Positions 37,761 through 46,476 of a DNA stretch of 64,000 nucleotides are shown here, piece after piece (position 1 is the first letter of the stretch; each line of letters opens with the position of its first letter). The position numbers were made by a program, and so were the translations under genes. Source of the stretch: Neorhizobium alkalisoli (GTDB taxonomy: Bacteria; Pseudomonadota; Alphaproteobacteria; Rhizobiales; Rhizobiaceae); assembly GCF_002968635.1 (NCBI RefSeq), contig NZ_PVBN01000001.1, forward strand, positions 62,001 through 126,000, in the 5' to 3' direction. The notes below the pieces were generated by a model. It did no database searches. It worked only from the letters and a program-made list of their open reading frames with translations, and was not told the DNA's origin.

Positions 37761-39281
37761 GTGATCGCTGAATATGACGATCTTGATGGCCTGGGGCTGG
37801 CGGAACTGGTCAGGGCGCGAGCGGTATCCGCCGCCGAGGTGGTCGAAACCGCGATCGACAGGATAGAGACGAGGAACCCGGCTCTCAATGCGGTCATACG
37901 GCCGATGTTCGACGAAGCGCGCCGGGCGGCAGTTACGACCGATGCTAATGCGCCATTCGCGGGCGTTCCCTTTCTGCTGAAGGACCTGCTTTCGATGGTG
38001 GCCGGGGTACCCACGTCGCAGGGTAACCGTCTCTTGGCAAAGCTCCCGGCGTCGGGTGATTCCGAACTCGTGAAGCGCTGGAAAAAGGCAGGACTGATCA
38101 TCCTGGGCAAGACCAATACTCCGGAATTCGGACTGACACCCTATACGGAGCCCGATGCCTTTGGCCCGACGCGAAATCCCTGGGATCCGACCCGAACTCC
38201 CGGTGGTTCCAGCGGGGGTTCGGCGGCGGCGGTCGCTTCCCGGATGGTCCCGATCGCCTCGGCCGGAGATGGCGGGGGATCTATCCGTATCCCGGCATCC
38301 GCCTGCGGTCTCTTTGGATTAAAGCCGACGCGCGGCAGAACGCCCGCCGGCCCGTTCATGGGCGAGCCTTGGGCAGGATTTTCCGTGGAGCATGTTCTGA
38401 CGCGCTCGGTACGTGATTCTGCTGCCCTGCTTGATCTCACCCAAGGCGCCGATACCGGTGCCCCTCACTATCTTCCGCCTTTTTCGGGCTCTTTCCTCAA
38501 GGCGCTTGAACGGCCACCGGGTAAGCTTCGGATTGCAGTGTCGTCGAGCCCGATGCTCGGCACGAAAGTCGACCCGGAGGTCGTCCTGGCATTTGCCGAC
38601 GCTGTGAAACTGCTGGAGGAACTCGGACACGACGTGGTCGAGGCGGCACCGGTTGTCGACGCGGATGAATTCTCGCTGTCATTCCTGACGGTGCTTGCCG
38701 CGGAAATGCGGGCAGACATCGAAGGGGCGGCCAAGGCGGCAGGCGTACCAGTTCGCGTCGATGATTTCGACGCGTCCACGCTTGGGCTTGGAATGATTGG
38801 ACAAACCATTTCGGCAAGCGAACTTGCCACGGCATTGCGCTATCTCAAGCTGACTGCCAGAGGGATTTCGGCTTTCTTCAGTTCGTGCGACGTGCTGATG
38901 ACGCCGGTGCTTTCCGCTGTTCCTCCGCCAATCGGCGCACTTCAACCTTCACCAAACGAGAAGCGGATCATTCGCGCTCTGGCGCGAACGAATGCGGGAT
39001 GGCTTCTCACGAAGCTTGGCTTCGTGAAGCGAGTGGCGGCCGAAACATTCGGTTTCATCCCGTGGACGCCCGTCTTCAATGTAACAGGACAGCCCGCCAT
39101 GTCCGTGCCGCTGTCCTGGTCCGCCGGCGGCTTACCGATCGGCATGCACGTCGTGGGACGATTTGCCGAAGAGGAGACACTTTTCCGATTGGCTGGCCAG
39201 ATCGAGGCTGCGAGGCCTTGGAACGAGCGCAAGCCTTCGGCATATGCCACACCGAGGTCGGCCGGCGCGGCGCTCGATTAG
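37761..39281 (+). CDS. Amidase (amidase signature family)
   Basis: A 506-residue Ser-cisSer-Lys hydrolase. The triad is complete: Lys74 in [10 protein letters not shown], Ser150 in the [15 protein letters not shown] Gly/Ser signature, and the nucleophile Ser173 in [21 protein letters not shown]-like and [14 protein letters not shown] segments are conserved. GTG 37761 is taken as start because GGGGAGG lies five bases upstream; the frame is open to a TTG at 37725 with no site. The family hydrolyses varied amides (including 6-aminohexanoate dimers and indoleacetamide); no substrate can be inferred. Confidence 0.9.
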   Translation: MIAEYDDLDGLGLAELVRARAVSAAEVVETAIDRIETRNPALNAVIRPMFDEARRAAVTTDANAPFAGVPFLLKDLLSMVAGVPTSQGNRLLAKLPASGDSELVKRWKKAGLIILGKTNTPEFGLTPYTEPDAFGPTRNPWDPTRTPGGSSGGSAAAVASRMVPIASAGDGGGSIRIPASACGLFGLKPTRGRTPAGPFMGEPWAGFSVEHVLTRSVRDSAALLDLTQGADTGAPHYLPPFSGSFLKALERPPGKLRIAVSSSPMLGTKVDPEVVLAFADAVKLLEELGHDVVEAAPVVDADEFSLSFLTVLAAEMRADIEGAAKAAGVPVRVDDFDASTLGLGMIGQTISASELATALRYLKLTARGISAFFSSCDVLMTPVLSAVPPPIGALQPSPNEKRIIRALARTNAGWLLTKLGFVKRVAAETFGFIPWTPVFNVTGQPAMSVPLSWSAGGLPIGMHVVGRFAEEETLFRLAGQIEAARPWNERKPSAYATPRSAGAALD

Positions 39282-39347
39282 ACTGCCTTCCAGGCGGAAA
39301 GTTGTCCGCTTCCCGCCCTCATCCTGCCGGTCAAATAATCCGTAGCC

Positions 39348-40346
39348 TCAGCCGAGCATGGTCGATGGCTGGGCGTGTAGATATTCCGCGACCTTGCGCT
39401 TCGACGCGATATTGCGCCAGACGGCATCCACCTGATCAGGCGTCAGTCCGGCTGCCTCGCCGACTTCTTCGCGGGCAATGCCGTTGTCGAGGCCGTAGAG
39501 GCAAAGGTCCATCCGGTCATAAGGCAGCGAGAAGTAATATTCGTCCTGGCCCTGCGGCAGCGACCACGTATCGGTGGTCGGCGGGCGGCTACGGATCTCG
39601 GCGGGCACGCCGAGTGCTTCGGCAAGCTGGTAGACCTGGCTCTTGTAGAGATGAGCGATCGGCTTGAAATCGGCCGCGCCATCGCCGTTCTTCACGAAAA
39701 ATCCCTGGTCGTATTCCAGTCGGTTCGGTGTACCCGCGACCGCTGAATTCAGGCGGTCGGCGTGGTAATATTCGATCTGCTTGCGTGTCCGCTGCTTCAT
39801 GTTGGCGGCGGCGATCATGCCGAGATAGACATCGAGCGGCATACGGTGGCGGCTTTGCTCTCCGGCCGGATTGGCGACCACCAACCAGGAAATATTATAG
39901 CCGCGACCGGTCAATGCATCTTCCAGCACCACCTTGCAGCCCCAGCCTTCGCCGAATTCAGGCACGATCTGGCGGATGAAACCGTCGCGGCGGGTATAGC
40001 AACCCGCTGCCGCAAGTGCGGGACCGATGTCCTCGAGGACGGTTTCGACGCCCACTGCCTCGGCGAGCGCCTTGCCGAGGCGCAGGCTCTCCGGGTCGCT
40101 GTCATGCTCGGGCATGAAGATGCCCGTCACCTTTGCCGGTCCGAGCGCGCGGGCGCAAAGTGCTGCCGTGACGCTGGAATCGATGCCGCCGGAAAGCCCG
40201 AGCACGACGCCGCGCTTCCTCAGGTCCTTCATCACCGTTTCGCGTATCCAGTTTGAGATGTGCTCGATCTCCGCCTCCGCATCGAGCTTCAGCGTATCTG
40301 GAGAGAATTTTCCCGTCTTGTCGGCAACTTTCATGGCTCGCATCAC
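39348..40346 (-). CDS. nadE: NAD synthase-like (NH3-dependent type) ATP pyrophosphatase
   Basis: A 332-residue PP-loop protein: GVVLGLSGGIDSSVTAALCARAL (about 46-68) is the SGGxDS pyrophosphatase loop, and the rest (AGEQSRHRMPLDVYLGMIAAANMKQRTRKQIEYYHADRLNSAVAGT, NGDGAADFKPIAHLYKSQVYQLAEALG, PPTTDTWSLPQGQDEYYFSLPYDRMD) aligns with NAD synthase. It lacks the glutaminase domain of the larger NadE used by many rhizobia. It starts at GTG 40346 or ATG 40343, overlapping the acyl-ligase stop. Because it is the third gene after an ACP and an AMP-ligase, it may form an amide on a carrier-bound acid rather than make NAD; this is inference. Confidence 0.85.
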   Translation of the reverse strand: MMRAMKVADKTGKFSPDTLKLDAEAEIEHISNWIRETVMKDLRKRGVVLGLSGGIDSSVTAALCARALGPAKVTGIFMPEHDSDPESLRLGKALAEAVGVETVLEDIGPALAAAGCYTRRDGFIRQIVPEFGEGWGCKVVLEDALTGRGYNISWLVVANPAGEQSRHRMPLDVYLGMIAAANMKQRTRKQIEYYHADRLNSAVAGTPNRLEYDQGFFVKNGDGAADFKPIAHLYKSQVYQLAEALGVPAEIRSRPPTTDTWSLPQGQDEYYFSLPYDRMDLCLYGLDNGIAREEVGEAAGLTPDQVDAVWRNIASKRKVAEYLHAQPSTMLG

Positions 40347-41899
40347 GCGACATTCCCCTGTATCGGTTCGTTGTTGCTGTTATTGGCGTTCAGCCTGATT
40401 TTTCCGGTGGTGGTTTTCGGCAAAGCGTCGCGGAACTCGACGCTTTTGGGCACCATGTAATCTTCGAGCCGGCTTGCGCAGTGCCGTATGATATCGCGCT
40501 CGGTGAGGATCGCGCCTTGGCGGAGCACGACATAGGCGCGGATGACCTCGCCGAAAACCGGGTCCGGCACCCCGCCGACGGCCGCCTCGGCGATCTCGGT
40601 TAGCTCGTAGAGCGTCCGCTCGACTTCCTGCGGACTGACCTTTTCGCCGCGGGTCTTGATGATGTCGTCGCGCCGGCTGACGAAGTAGAGAAAGCCATCT
40701 TCGTCGGCGCGGAAGAGATCGCCGGTATGGAGGCGCCGGCCGAGCGGAAGCGGCACAAGCTTTTCCAGTGTCGTCGATGCGTCGTGCCAATAGCCCAGCA
40801 TGACATGCGGCCCCTCGACGATCAGTTCGCCGATCACGCCGGGCGGCGCAGGATTGCCGTCTTCATCGATTACATAGGCATGGGTCCCGGGGATAGCTTT
40901 TCCGGCGGACAGCGGCCGGTGAGCGACTTCTGCCGGCGGCAGATAGGTGGCGCGCATGCATTCCGTCTGCCCGTACATCAGGAAGAGTTGGGTTTGGGGG
41001 AATAGATGCTCTAGCCGTTCGGTGAACGCGGGCGGCATTGCCGCTGCTGCGCTCGTGATATAGCGCAGGTGTGGCAGGAAACCCGGCTCGAGATCCTTCA
41101 TGCCGACGACGAGCGCGGCCATGGGTGGCACGAGAGGAAGGCCCGTCACTTTTTCCTGCGCCAGCCGCTCCAGGATCTTGCGAGGGAAGGCGAAGCTCTT
41201 TTCGAGGATCAACGTGCCGCCGACCATGATCATGGTGACAACCTGGGTGATGCCGTATCCGAAAGAGAGCGGCAGCACGTTCAGGACGATATCCTCGGAC
41301 GTATTGCCAAGATAGCTGACGATCGACTGACAGGCGGCATCAACATTGGCATGTGAGAGCATCACGCCCTTGGGTTTCCCTGTCGAGCCGGAAGTATGGA
41401 TCAGCAGTGCGAGGCTGTCGGTGTCGTTCAATATCTCGATAGTCGTGCTCGCCAAGCCGTCGACGGCGCCTTCGAAACGCAGTGTGGAGGCGGCCTCGTC
41501 ACGCACCTCGCTCTGAGCCACGAACACGGCCGGCCGAATTCTCGTCGCGGCAACCGCCGCTTCGACCGTCGGCTGCAGCCGGGCCTGGGTGATGATTGCA
41601 GAAGCTTCGGTACTGTCGAGGATGGCGGCCAGTTTGTCCGCTTTGATGGAGGGGTAGAGAGGGCAGGGGACGGCGCCGATCTTCCAGGCGCCGAAGAAAC
41701 TCAAAACAGCCTCCGGCCCATTGTCGAGGAGCACCAGGATGCGATCCCCAAGCTTCACTCCATTGCGGGCGAAGCTTTCTGCGAGGCGGTCCGAGCGGGC
41801 ATCGAGTTCGCCATAGGTCAGGCGGATGTCGCCTGCCACAAGCGCCGTCTTGCCGGCAAAGCGCCGGGCACTGTCGCGAAGCCTTGCCTCAAGCCGCAT
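40343..41899 (-). CDS. AMP-forming acyl-CoA/acyl-ACP ligase
   Basis: A 518-residue adenylate-forming enzyme. The A3 motif is SLALLIHTSGSTGKPKGVMLSHANV (about 161-185), A5 FLMYGQTECMRATYLPP, A7 GRRLHTGDLFRADEDGFLYFVSRRDDIIKTRGEKVSPQEVERTLYEL, and the A10 Lys is in LPKTTTGKIRLNANN. It has the shape of ligases that load an acyl adenylate onto CoA or onto a stand-alone carrier protein. The gene lies 21 bases after the ACP gene and overlaps the nadE-like gene, so the three form one unit. Confidence 0.92.
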   Translation of the reverse strand: MRLEARLRDSARRFAGKTALVAGDIRLTYGELDARSDRLAESFARNGVKLGDRILVLLDNGPEAVLSFFGAWKIGAVPCPLYPSIKADKLAAILDSTEASAIITQARLQPTVEAAVAATRIRPAVFVAQSEVRDEAASTLRFEGAVDGLASTTIEILNDTDSLALLIHTSGSTGKPKGVMLSHANVDAACQSIVSYLGNTSEDIVLNVLPLSFGYGITQVVTMIMVGGTLILEKSFAFPRKILERLAQEKVTGLPLVPPMAALVVGMKDLEPGFLPHLRYITSAAAAMPPAFTERLEHLFPQTQLFLMYGQTECMRATYLPPAEVAHRPLSAGKAIPGTHAYVIDEDGNPAPPGVIGELIVEGPHVMLGYWHDASTTLEKLVPLPLGRRLHTGDLFRADEDGFLYFVSRRDDIIKTRGEKVSPQEVERTLYELTEIAEAAVGGVPDPVFGEVIRAYVVLRQGAILTERDIIRHCASRLEDYMVPKSVEFRDALPKTTTGKIRLNANNSNNEPIQGNVA

Positions 41900-41920
41900 C
41901 TTAGATAGCCTTTCGGTGTG

Positions 41921-42178
41921 TCAGGCAGCGGCGGGAAGTTTGCTTGCGAGGTATTTTGTCATGTTGTCGACGCTGTCCAGATTTTCCGGAATGATTTCCT
42001 CGTCAGCGACCGTGATGCCATAGGTGCTTTCGAGAAATGCGATCAGCTCGAGGACACCGGTGGAGTCGATAACGCCCGTATCGAGCAGCGACTGGCTGTT
42101 GGAAATATCGGCATCGGCGCGAAAGAGGAAGTTCTCGGCAATAAACTCGCGCACGGTACCTGTGAAACGTTCAGTCAT
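41921..42178 (-). CDS. Acyl carrier protein
   Basis: An 85-residue acidic helical carrier. The 4'-phosphopantetheine attachment site is LLDTGVIDSTGVLELIAFLE, with Ser39 in the DS(T) motif. The helices around it (REFIAENFLFRADADISNSQSLL; LESTYGITVADEEIIPENLDSVDNMTKYLASKL) match the ACP/PCP fold. It is distinct in sequence from the housekeeping AcpP type (which has GxDSL). As the first gene in a three-gene operon with an AMP-ligase and a NadE-like enzyme, it looks like the carrier for a small specialised pathway. Confidence 0.9.
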   Translation of the reverse strand: MTERFTGTVREFIAENFLFRADADISNSQSLLDTGVIDSTGVLELIAFLESTYGITVADEEIIPENLDSVDNMTKYLASKLPAAA

Positions 42179-42378
42179 CGAACAGCCCCTTCAAAAAGCC
42201 ACACCACGTCCCTTCGAACCGCGAAGGATCGAAGACACACCGGTTTTTACTGCGGCTATCCTTTGCCGATAGTCCTGAATCTTTCGCTAAAGCATCCGTG
42301 TTGTTTTGAACTGTTCCCGATTTTGCATCCAAAAGCGACGTTCTGCGTTGTGTGAGACTTCAAATAGGGAGGCCGGCA

Positions 42379-42555
42379 ATGGCAAAACGAGAGCTGATCG
42401 ATACGGGCACGGACAAGCGCTATGTCCGCCGGGACGACAAAGGCCGCTTCAAGGAATCCGACGACGTCGGCCGCTCGCTGGCTCAGGATGTCCGCAAAAG
42501 CGCCAAGGCGAAGGCAAAGGCGGGCGAGGGCGATAGAGGCGACCGCCCGCGCTGA
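42379..42555 (+). CDS. Small charged conserved protein
   Basis: A 58-residue soluble, Lys/Arg/Asp-rich protein starting MAKRELIDTGTDKRYVRRDDKGRFKESDDVGRS. GGGAGG lies six bases before ATG 42379, a convincing ribosome site. The opening half resembles small rhizobial conserved proteins of unknown function with a 'TDKRYVRRDxxGRF' stretch; the tail is low-complexity (AKAKAKAGEGDRGDRPR). It ends nine bases before the exonuclease III gene and could be co-transcribed with it. Confidence 0.7.
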   Translation: MAKRELIDTGTDKRYVRRDDKGRFKESDDVGRSLAQDVRKSAKAKAKAGEGDRGDRPR

Positions 42556-42564
42556 CAGTCTCCG

Positions 42565-43338
42565 GTGAAGATCGCGACCTTCAATGTGAACGGCGTCAAC
42601 GGTCGCCTGGACATTCTTCTCGATTGGCTCGGGGAGGCGCGGCCGGATGTCGTATGCCTGCAGGAACTGAAGGCTCCGCAACAGAAGTTTCCACTTTCAG
42701 CCATCGAGAAGGCCGGTTACGGCGCCATCTGGCATGGTCAGAAGAGCTGGAACGGCGTCGCCATTCTGGCTCACGACACCGATCCTATAGAGACGCGGCG
42801 TGGCCTTCCCGACAATATGGAGGATGAGCACAGCCGTTATATCGAAGCGGCAGTTGGGGGCGTGCTGATCGCGTGCCTCTATGCGCCGAACGGCAATCCG
42901 GCGCCCGGGCCCAAGTTCGACTACAAGCTCGCCTGGTATCAGCGCTTCCTGGGGCATGCGCGGGCACTGCTGGATACCGGCGCTCCCGTCATTCTCGCGG
43001 GCGACTACAACATCATTCCGACCGATCTTGATGTCTATGCGCCGGAACGATGGCGCGACGACGCGCTGTTCCGGCACGAGGTTCGGGATATCTTTACCGA
43101 TCTTCTCGAGCAGGGCTGGACGGATGGGCTTCGCAGTCTCCATCCGAACGAGCGCATCTATACCTTCTGGGACTATTTCCGGAATGCCTGGGGCCGCAAT
43201 GCCGGGCTGCGGCTCGATCACCTGCTGCTCAGCTCTTCGATTGCCCATCGGCTCCAAGATGCAGGTGTCGACCGCCATGTCCGCGGCCGGGATCACGCCA
43301 GCGATCACGCGCCGGCCTGGATCGAAATCGCCGACTAG
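42565..43338 (+). CDS. xth: Exodeoxyribonuclease III (AP endonuclease)
   Basis: A 257-residue Mg-dependent EEP-fold nuclease that removes 3' blocks and cuts at abasic sites in base-excision repair. MKIATFNVNGVNGRL (N-terminal Asn), VCLQELKA (metal Glu), RYIEAAVGGVLIACLYAPNGN (catalytic Tyr), ILAGDYNIIPTDLDVY (Asp/Asn), and the terminal GRDHASDHAPAWIEIAD (catalytic His with SDH) are all present. The start is a GTG at 42565. It ends with a four-base overlap with the convergent GNAT gene. Confidence 0.95.
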   Translation: MKIATFNVNGVNGRLDILLDWLGEARPDVVCLQELKAPQQKFPLSAIEKAGYGAIWHGQKSWNGVAILAHDTDPIETRRGLPDNMEDEHSRYIEAAVGGVLIACLYAPNGNPAPGPKFDYKLAWYQRFLGHARALLDTGAPVILAGDYNIIPTDLDVYAPERWRDDALFRHEVRDIFTDLLEQGWTDGLRSLHPNERIYTFWDYFRNAWGRNAGLRLDHLLLSSSIAHRLQDAGVDRHVRGRDHASDHAPAWIEIAD

Positions 43339-44180
43339 GCGAGATCGAGCGACATCTCCGATTGGGTCAGCCTGCTTTTGCGCCAGCCGATGCGCCGCAT
43401 GAACAGGTCGAGCAGGCCTGCCGGCACGTTCTCGATGATGTAGAGCTTGCGATCCGGATAGCGGGCGGCGAGGCCATCCGCAAACGACCGGCCGACACCC
43501 TGACGGCGATAAGCCGGATCGACCGCAAAGCCATAGAGGCGTACGTCCGTGCCGCTGTCGTCGACGAGCGCGGCCGCCTTGTCTTCGAGTGCAACTCCTC
43601 TGAGAGGCGGGCCTGCCTGCCGAAAGGAGATGGGGTCCGTCTGCCAGGTGGGACCGGCATCCGAAAATCGAGACAGCATTTCGACGGCTGTACCGAGATC
43701 GCATTCCTCAGCCGGCGTGACACCCGGTGCTGGAAGCGTCGCGGCTCTGCTGAAGCCCACCAGCTTTCGGGTGATTTGAAAGTCCAGCGACAGATAGAGG
43801 TCGCGAGCCTTGACGTTGGAATTGATGACTTCCAGGATCAGCTGCCTTTCGCCACGGCTGCGAGCGGCCTCTATAGCCTCCCGCATGACGCGCCGGCCGA
43901 AACCTTTGGAGCGGATCGTCGGACCGACCCCGAGCGCGCTGATGCGTGAGCGTTCGCCGCGCCTCGCCAAGAGCAGGATGCCGACGGGCCTGTCGCCGTC
44001 GAAAAATACTTCGCTGATATCAGCGTCGACATCCTCCCGTGCAATACGAAGTGCCAAGGCCTCCGGTTTGACGCTGACTGGCACGACATAGCCGACGAAA
44101 CCTTCCGTAAATCCCTTGGCCGCGTCGTCGAGCGAAGAGGCTGAAAGCGGGCGACGAGTGACGGTCGCATTCTGATCCAT
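43335..44180 (-). CDS. Tandem-domain GNAT acetyltransferase
   Basis: A 281-residue protein with two GNAT domains. The first (about 20-150) shows VGILLLARRGERSRISALGVGPTIRSKGFGRRVMREAI with the acetyl-CoA binding Gly-Arg motif; the second (about 185-270) shows VRLYGFAVDPAYRRQGVGRSFADGLAAR with the R/QxxGxG motif. ATG 44180 follows GGAGGG at seven bases. Substrate cannot be named. It lies 17 bases downstream of the 2-hydroxyacid dehydrogenase and may share a transcript. Confidence 0.82.
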   Translation of the reverse strand: MDQNATVTRRPLSASSLDDAAKGFTEGFVGYVVPVSVKPEALALRIAREDVDADISEVFFDGDRPVGILLLARRGERSRISALGVGPTIRSKGFGRRVMREAIEAARSRGERQLILEVINSNVKARDLYLSLDFQITRKLVGFSRAATLPAPGVTPAEECDLGTAVEMLSRFSDAGPTWQTDPISFRQAGPPLRGVALEDKAAALVDDSGTDVRLYGFAVDPAYRRQGVGRSFADGLAARYPDRKLYIIENVPAGLLDLFMRRIGWRKSRLTQSEMSLDLA

Positions 44181-44197
44181 CGATTGTCCCTCCGGAG

Positions 44198-45151
44198 TTA
44201 CAGTGCGTTGGTCGGCGTTCCTTTTTCGAAATTTTCCACATGGCTGACGACTTGCGCCCAAAGCGTTTGCATCGCCTCGTCGCTCGCCCATGCCACATGC
44301 GGTGTGACGATGACATTCGGCCGGTCGAGAATCGTCAGCAGCGGATTGTCCGGCAAGGGAGGTTCCTTCGTCAGCACATCGAAACCGGCACCGGCGATCA
44401 GCCCCTCATCGAGAGCCGTCACCAGATCAGCCTCGTTTACGAGCCCGCCGCGCGCCGTGTTGATGATCAGCGGCTTCCGTTTCATCCTGCGGAACTCTTC
44501 CATGCCGATCAGGTTGCGGGTCGTCGGCGTCAGCGGCATGTGGAAGCTGATGATATCGGCGGTCTCCAGGACCTCATCAAAGGCGGTGTAGCCGGCTCCG
44601 ACCGTCTCCGCATCCTTGCGGGCTGCGAAAACTACCTTCATGCCGAAGGCTTCCGCGATCTTGGCCACGGATTTGCCGAGCGTGCCGCGCCCGAAGATAC
44701 CGAGCGTCGAACCCGCGAGGTCGCGGATCGGGTGCGTAAAGAAGCAGAACTGGTTGGCGCGCTGCCATTCGCCGCCGATCACGTCCTGCCGGAAGCCGAC
44801 GATCGAACGGCGCAGCGCAAAAATCAGCGCGAACGTGTGCTCGGGCACGGTATTGATGGCGTAGCCGCGCACGTTGGAAACGATGATGCCGCGTTCTCTA
44901 GCAAAGGCGAGATCGATGACATCATGGCCGGTAGCGGCCACCGCGATCATCTTCAGCTTCGACGCGCCGTCGATAGCCCCCTCGCGGACCGGAGCCTTGT
45001 TGGTGATGACAATGTCGGCATGGGCAATACGTGCGGGCACATCTTCCGGCGCCGTTTTGCCGTATTCCACCCATTCATGAGCGAAGGCCGGCCGAGTGAT
45101 TTCGACGGACGGCCCGATCGTGTCGCGGTCGAGAAAAACCACCTTCAGCAT
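44198..45151 (-). CDS. D-isomer specific 2-hydroxyacid dehydrogenase
   Basis: A 317-residue NAD(P)-dependent dehydrogenase (glycerate dehydrogenase/hydroxypyruvate reductase-like). LAGSTLGIFGRGTLGKSVAKIAEAFGMKVVFAARKD is the Rossmann nucleotide motif; catalytic residues are Arg (INTARGGLVNEADL), Glu (AGAGFDVLTKEPP) and His (VIVTPHVAWASDEA). The substrate domain starts LKVVFLDRDTIGP. The start at ATG 45151 is preferred; a GTG at 45175 is also in frame. The ratio of domains and length are typical. It is divergent from the flavin 2-hydroxyglutarate-type dehydrogenase gene, 113 bases away. Confidence 0.88.
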   Translation of the reverse strand: MLKVVFLDRDTIGPSVEITRPAFAHEWVEYGKTAPEDVPARIAHADIVITNKAPVREGAIDGASKLKMIAVAATGHDVIDLAFARERGIIVSNVRGYAINTVPEHTFALIFALRRSIVGFRQDVIGGEWQRANQFCFFTHPIRDLAGSTLGIFGRGTLGKSVAKIAEAFGMKVVFAARKDAETVGAGYTAFDEVLETADIISFHMPLTPTTRNLIGMEEFRRMKRKPLIINTARGGLVNEADLVTALDEGLIAGAGFDVLTKEPPLPDNPLLTILDRPNVIVTPHVAWASDEAMQTLWAQVVSHVENFEKGTPTNAL

Positions 45152-45264
45152 TGCCTGAAATCCCGCATTGATCACATCCTCCCGTCGTCCAAAGCGCTGG
45201 CCGCGTTCGATTTCTCGTATATCATCCCGCCCGCCATCCGGAAGGTAAAAGTGCGGAGCAAGGA

Positions 45265-46380
45265 ATGGGGGAAGTGCTGGAACTCGATTGCGTCGTCATC
45301 GGCGGCGGCGTGGTGGGGCTCGCGGTGGCGCGTGAACTGGCGATCGCCGGTCGCGAAGTGGTGCTTCTCGAAACCGAGCCAATGACCGGCAGCGTGACGT
45401 CTTCCCGCAACAGCGAAGTGATCCATGCCGGTCTTTACTATCCGACCGGCAGCCTCAAGGCCGAGCTCTGCGTTGCCGGCAAGCGCAAGCTCTACGACTA
45501 TTGCAGGGAGCGATATATCCCGCACAAGCGGTGCGGCAAGCTGGTCGTCGCCTCGAGCGAGGTGGAGGTCGCCTATCTCGAAAAGCTTCTGAAGCAGGCC
45601 GAGGCAAATGGCGTCGACGACTGTTTCTTGATCGATAGCGTCGAACTGGCTCGGCTGGAGCCGCAGATCACGGGCTTTGCGGCACTCGTTTCACCCTCCA
45701 CCGGTATCATCGACAGCCATCGTCTGATGGAAAGCTATATCGCGGATATCGAAGCTCACGGCGGTGCCATTGTCCTGCAAGCACCCGTTCTGGGAGGCGA
45801 GCTTCTGCCGGATACCGTGCGGCTTTCGGTTGGCGGCCGTGATCCGGTCGAGATCGAGGCCAAGCTGGTGGTGAACGCCGCGGGTTTGAACGCCTGGGCC
45901 GTCTCCGAGAGCATCCTCGGCCTTGATCGAACGACGGTGCCGGAGCGCTACTACGCCAAAGGTTGCTATTTTTCCCTTGCCGGCCGCGCTCCAGCCGGAC
46001 GATTGATCTACCCGGTTCCGGAGCAGGGTGGGCTTGGCGTCCATCTTACGCTCGATATGGCGGGACAGGCGAGGTTCGGCCCGGATGTCGAATGGGTGGA
46101 GGCGATCGACTATGACGTTGATTCTCGCCGGGCCGACAAGTTCTATGCGGCAATCCGGCGCTATTGGCCGGATCTGGCGGATGGCGCGCTGCAGCCTGCC
46201 TATTCCGGCATGCGGCCCAAGGTGGTGGGGCCGGTAGCGGGAGGCGGCGGCGACTTTATCATTCAGGGCTCGGACGCAACCACGCATCCTGCCTATGTCG
46301 CGCTTTACGGCATCGAATCCCCCGGCCTGACGGCCTCCATGGCGATAGCGGAGAAGGTCAAAAGCCTGACGTTGGGCTGA
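45265..46380 (+). CDS. FAD-dependent L-2-hydroxyglutarate dehydrogenase-like oxidoreductase
   Basis: A 371-residue flavoprotein of the DAO/LhgO type. DCVVIGGGVVGLAVARELAIAGREVVLLE is the FAD-binding Rossmann motif (about 8-36); TSSRNSEVIHAGLYYPTGSLKAELCVAGKRKLYDYC is the conserved LhgO substrate region, with the histidine often covalently or closely placed to FAD. GYAKGCYFSLAGRAP-like and SPGLTASMAIAEKV ends are typical. It oxidises L-2-hydroxyglutarate or a related 2-hydroxyacid, passing electrons to quinone in known homologs. The divergent 2-hydroxyacid dehydrogenase suggests a short hydroxyacid interconversion module. Confidence 0.87.
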   Translation: MGEVLELDCVVIGGGVVGLAVARELAIAGREVVLLETEPMTGSVTSSRNSEVIHAGLYYPTGSLKAELCVAGKRKLYDYCRERYIPHKRCGKLVVASSEVEVAYLEKLLKQAEANGVDDCFLIDSVELARLEPQITGFAALVSPSTGIIDSHRLMESYIADIEAHGGAIVLQAPVLGGELLPDTVRLSVGGRDPVEIEAKLVVNAAGLNAWAVSESILGLDRTTVPERYYAKGCYFSLAGRAPAGRLIYPVPEQGGLGVHLTLDMAGQARFGPDVEWVEAIDYDVDSRRADKFYAAIRRYWPDLADGALQPAYSGMRPKVVGPVAGGGGDFIIQGSDATTHPAYVALYGIESPGLTASMAIAEKVKSLTLG

Positions 46381-46397
46381 ACCTTGAGGATACGACC

Positions 46398-46452
46398 CTT
46401 CGGGCACCTTCTCCCCAGCGGGGAGAAGGTGCCGGCAGGCGGATGAGGGGGG
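46398..46452. repeat. Rhizobial intergenic mosaic-type palindrome (RIME-like)
   Basis: A perfect 13-base stem GCACCTTCTCCCC / GGGGAGAAGGTGC with an AGC loop (46404-46432), followed by CGGCAGGCGGATGAGGGG. This palindrome plus tail is the typical short repeat between genes of Rhizobiaceae. It lies between two convergent genes and could also terminate transcription of both. Confidence 0.85.
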
Positions 46453-46476
46453 CTCGCCGCAGCAAGCGATGCCTTC

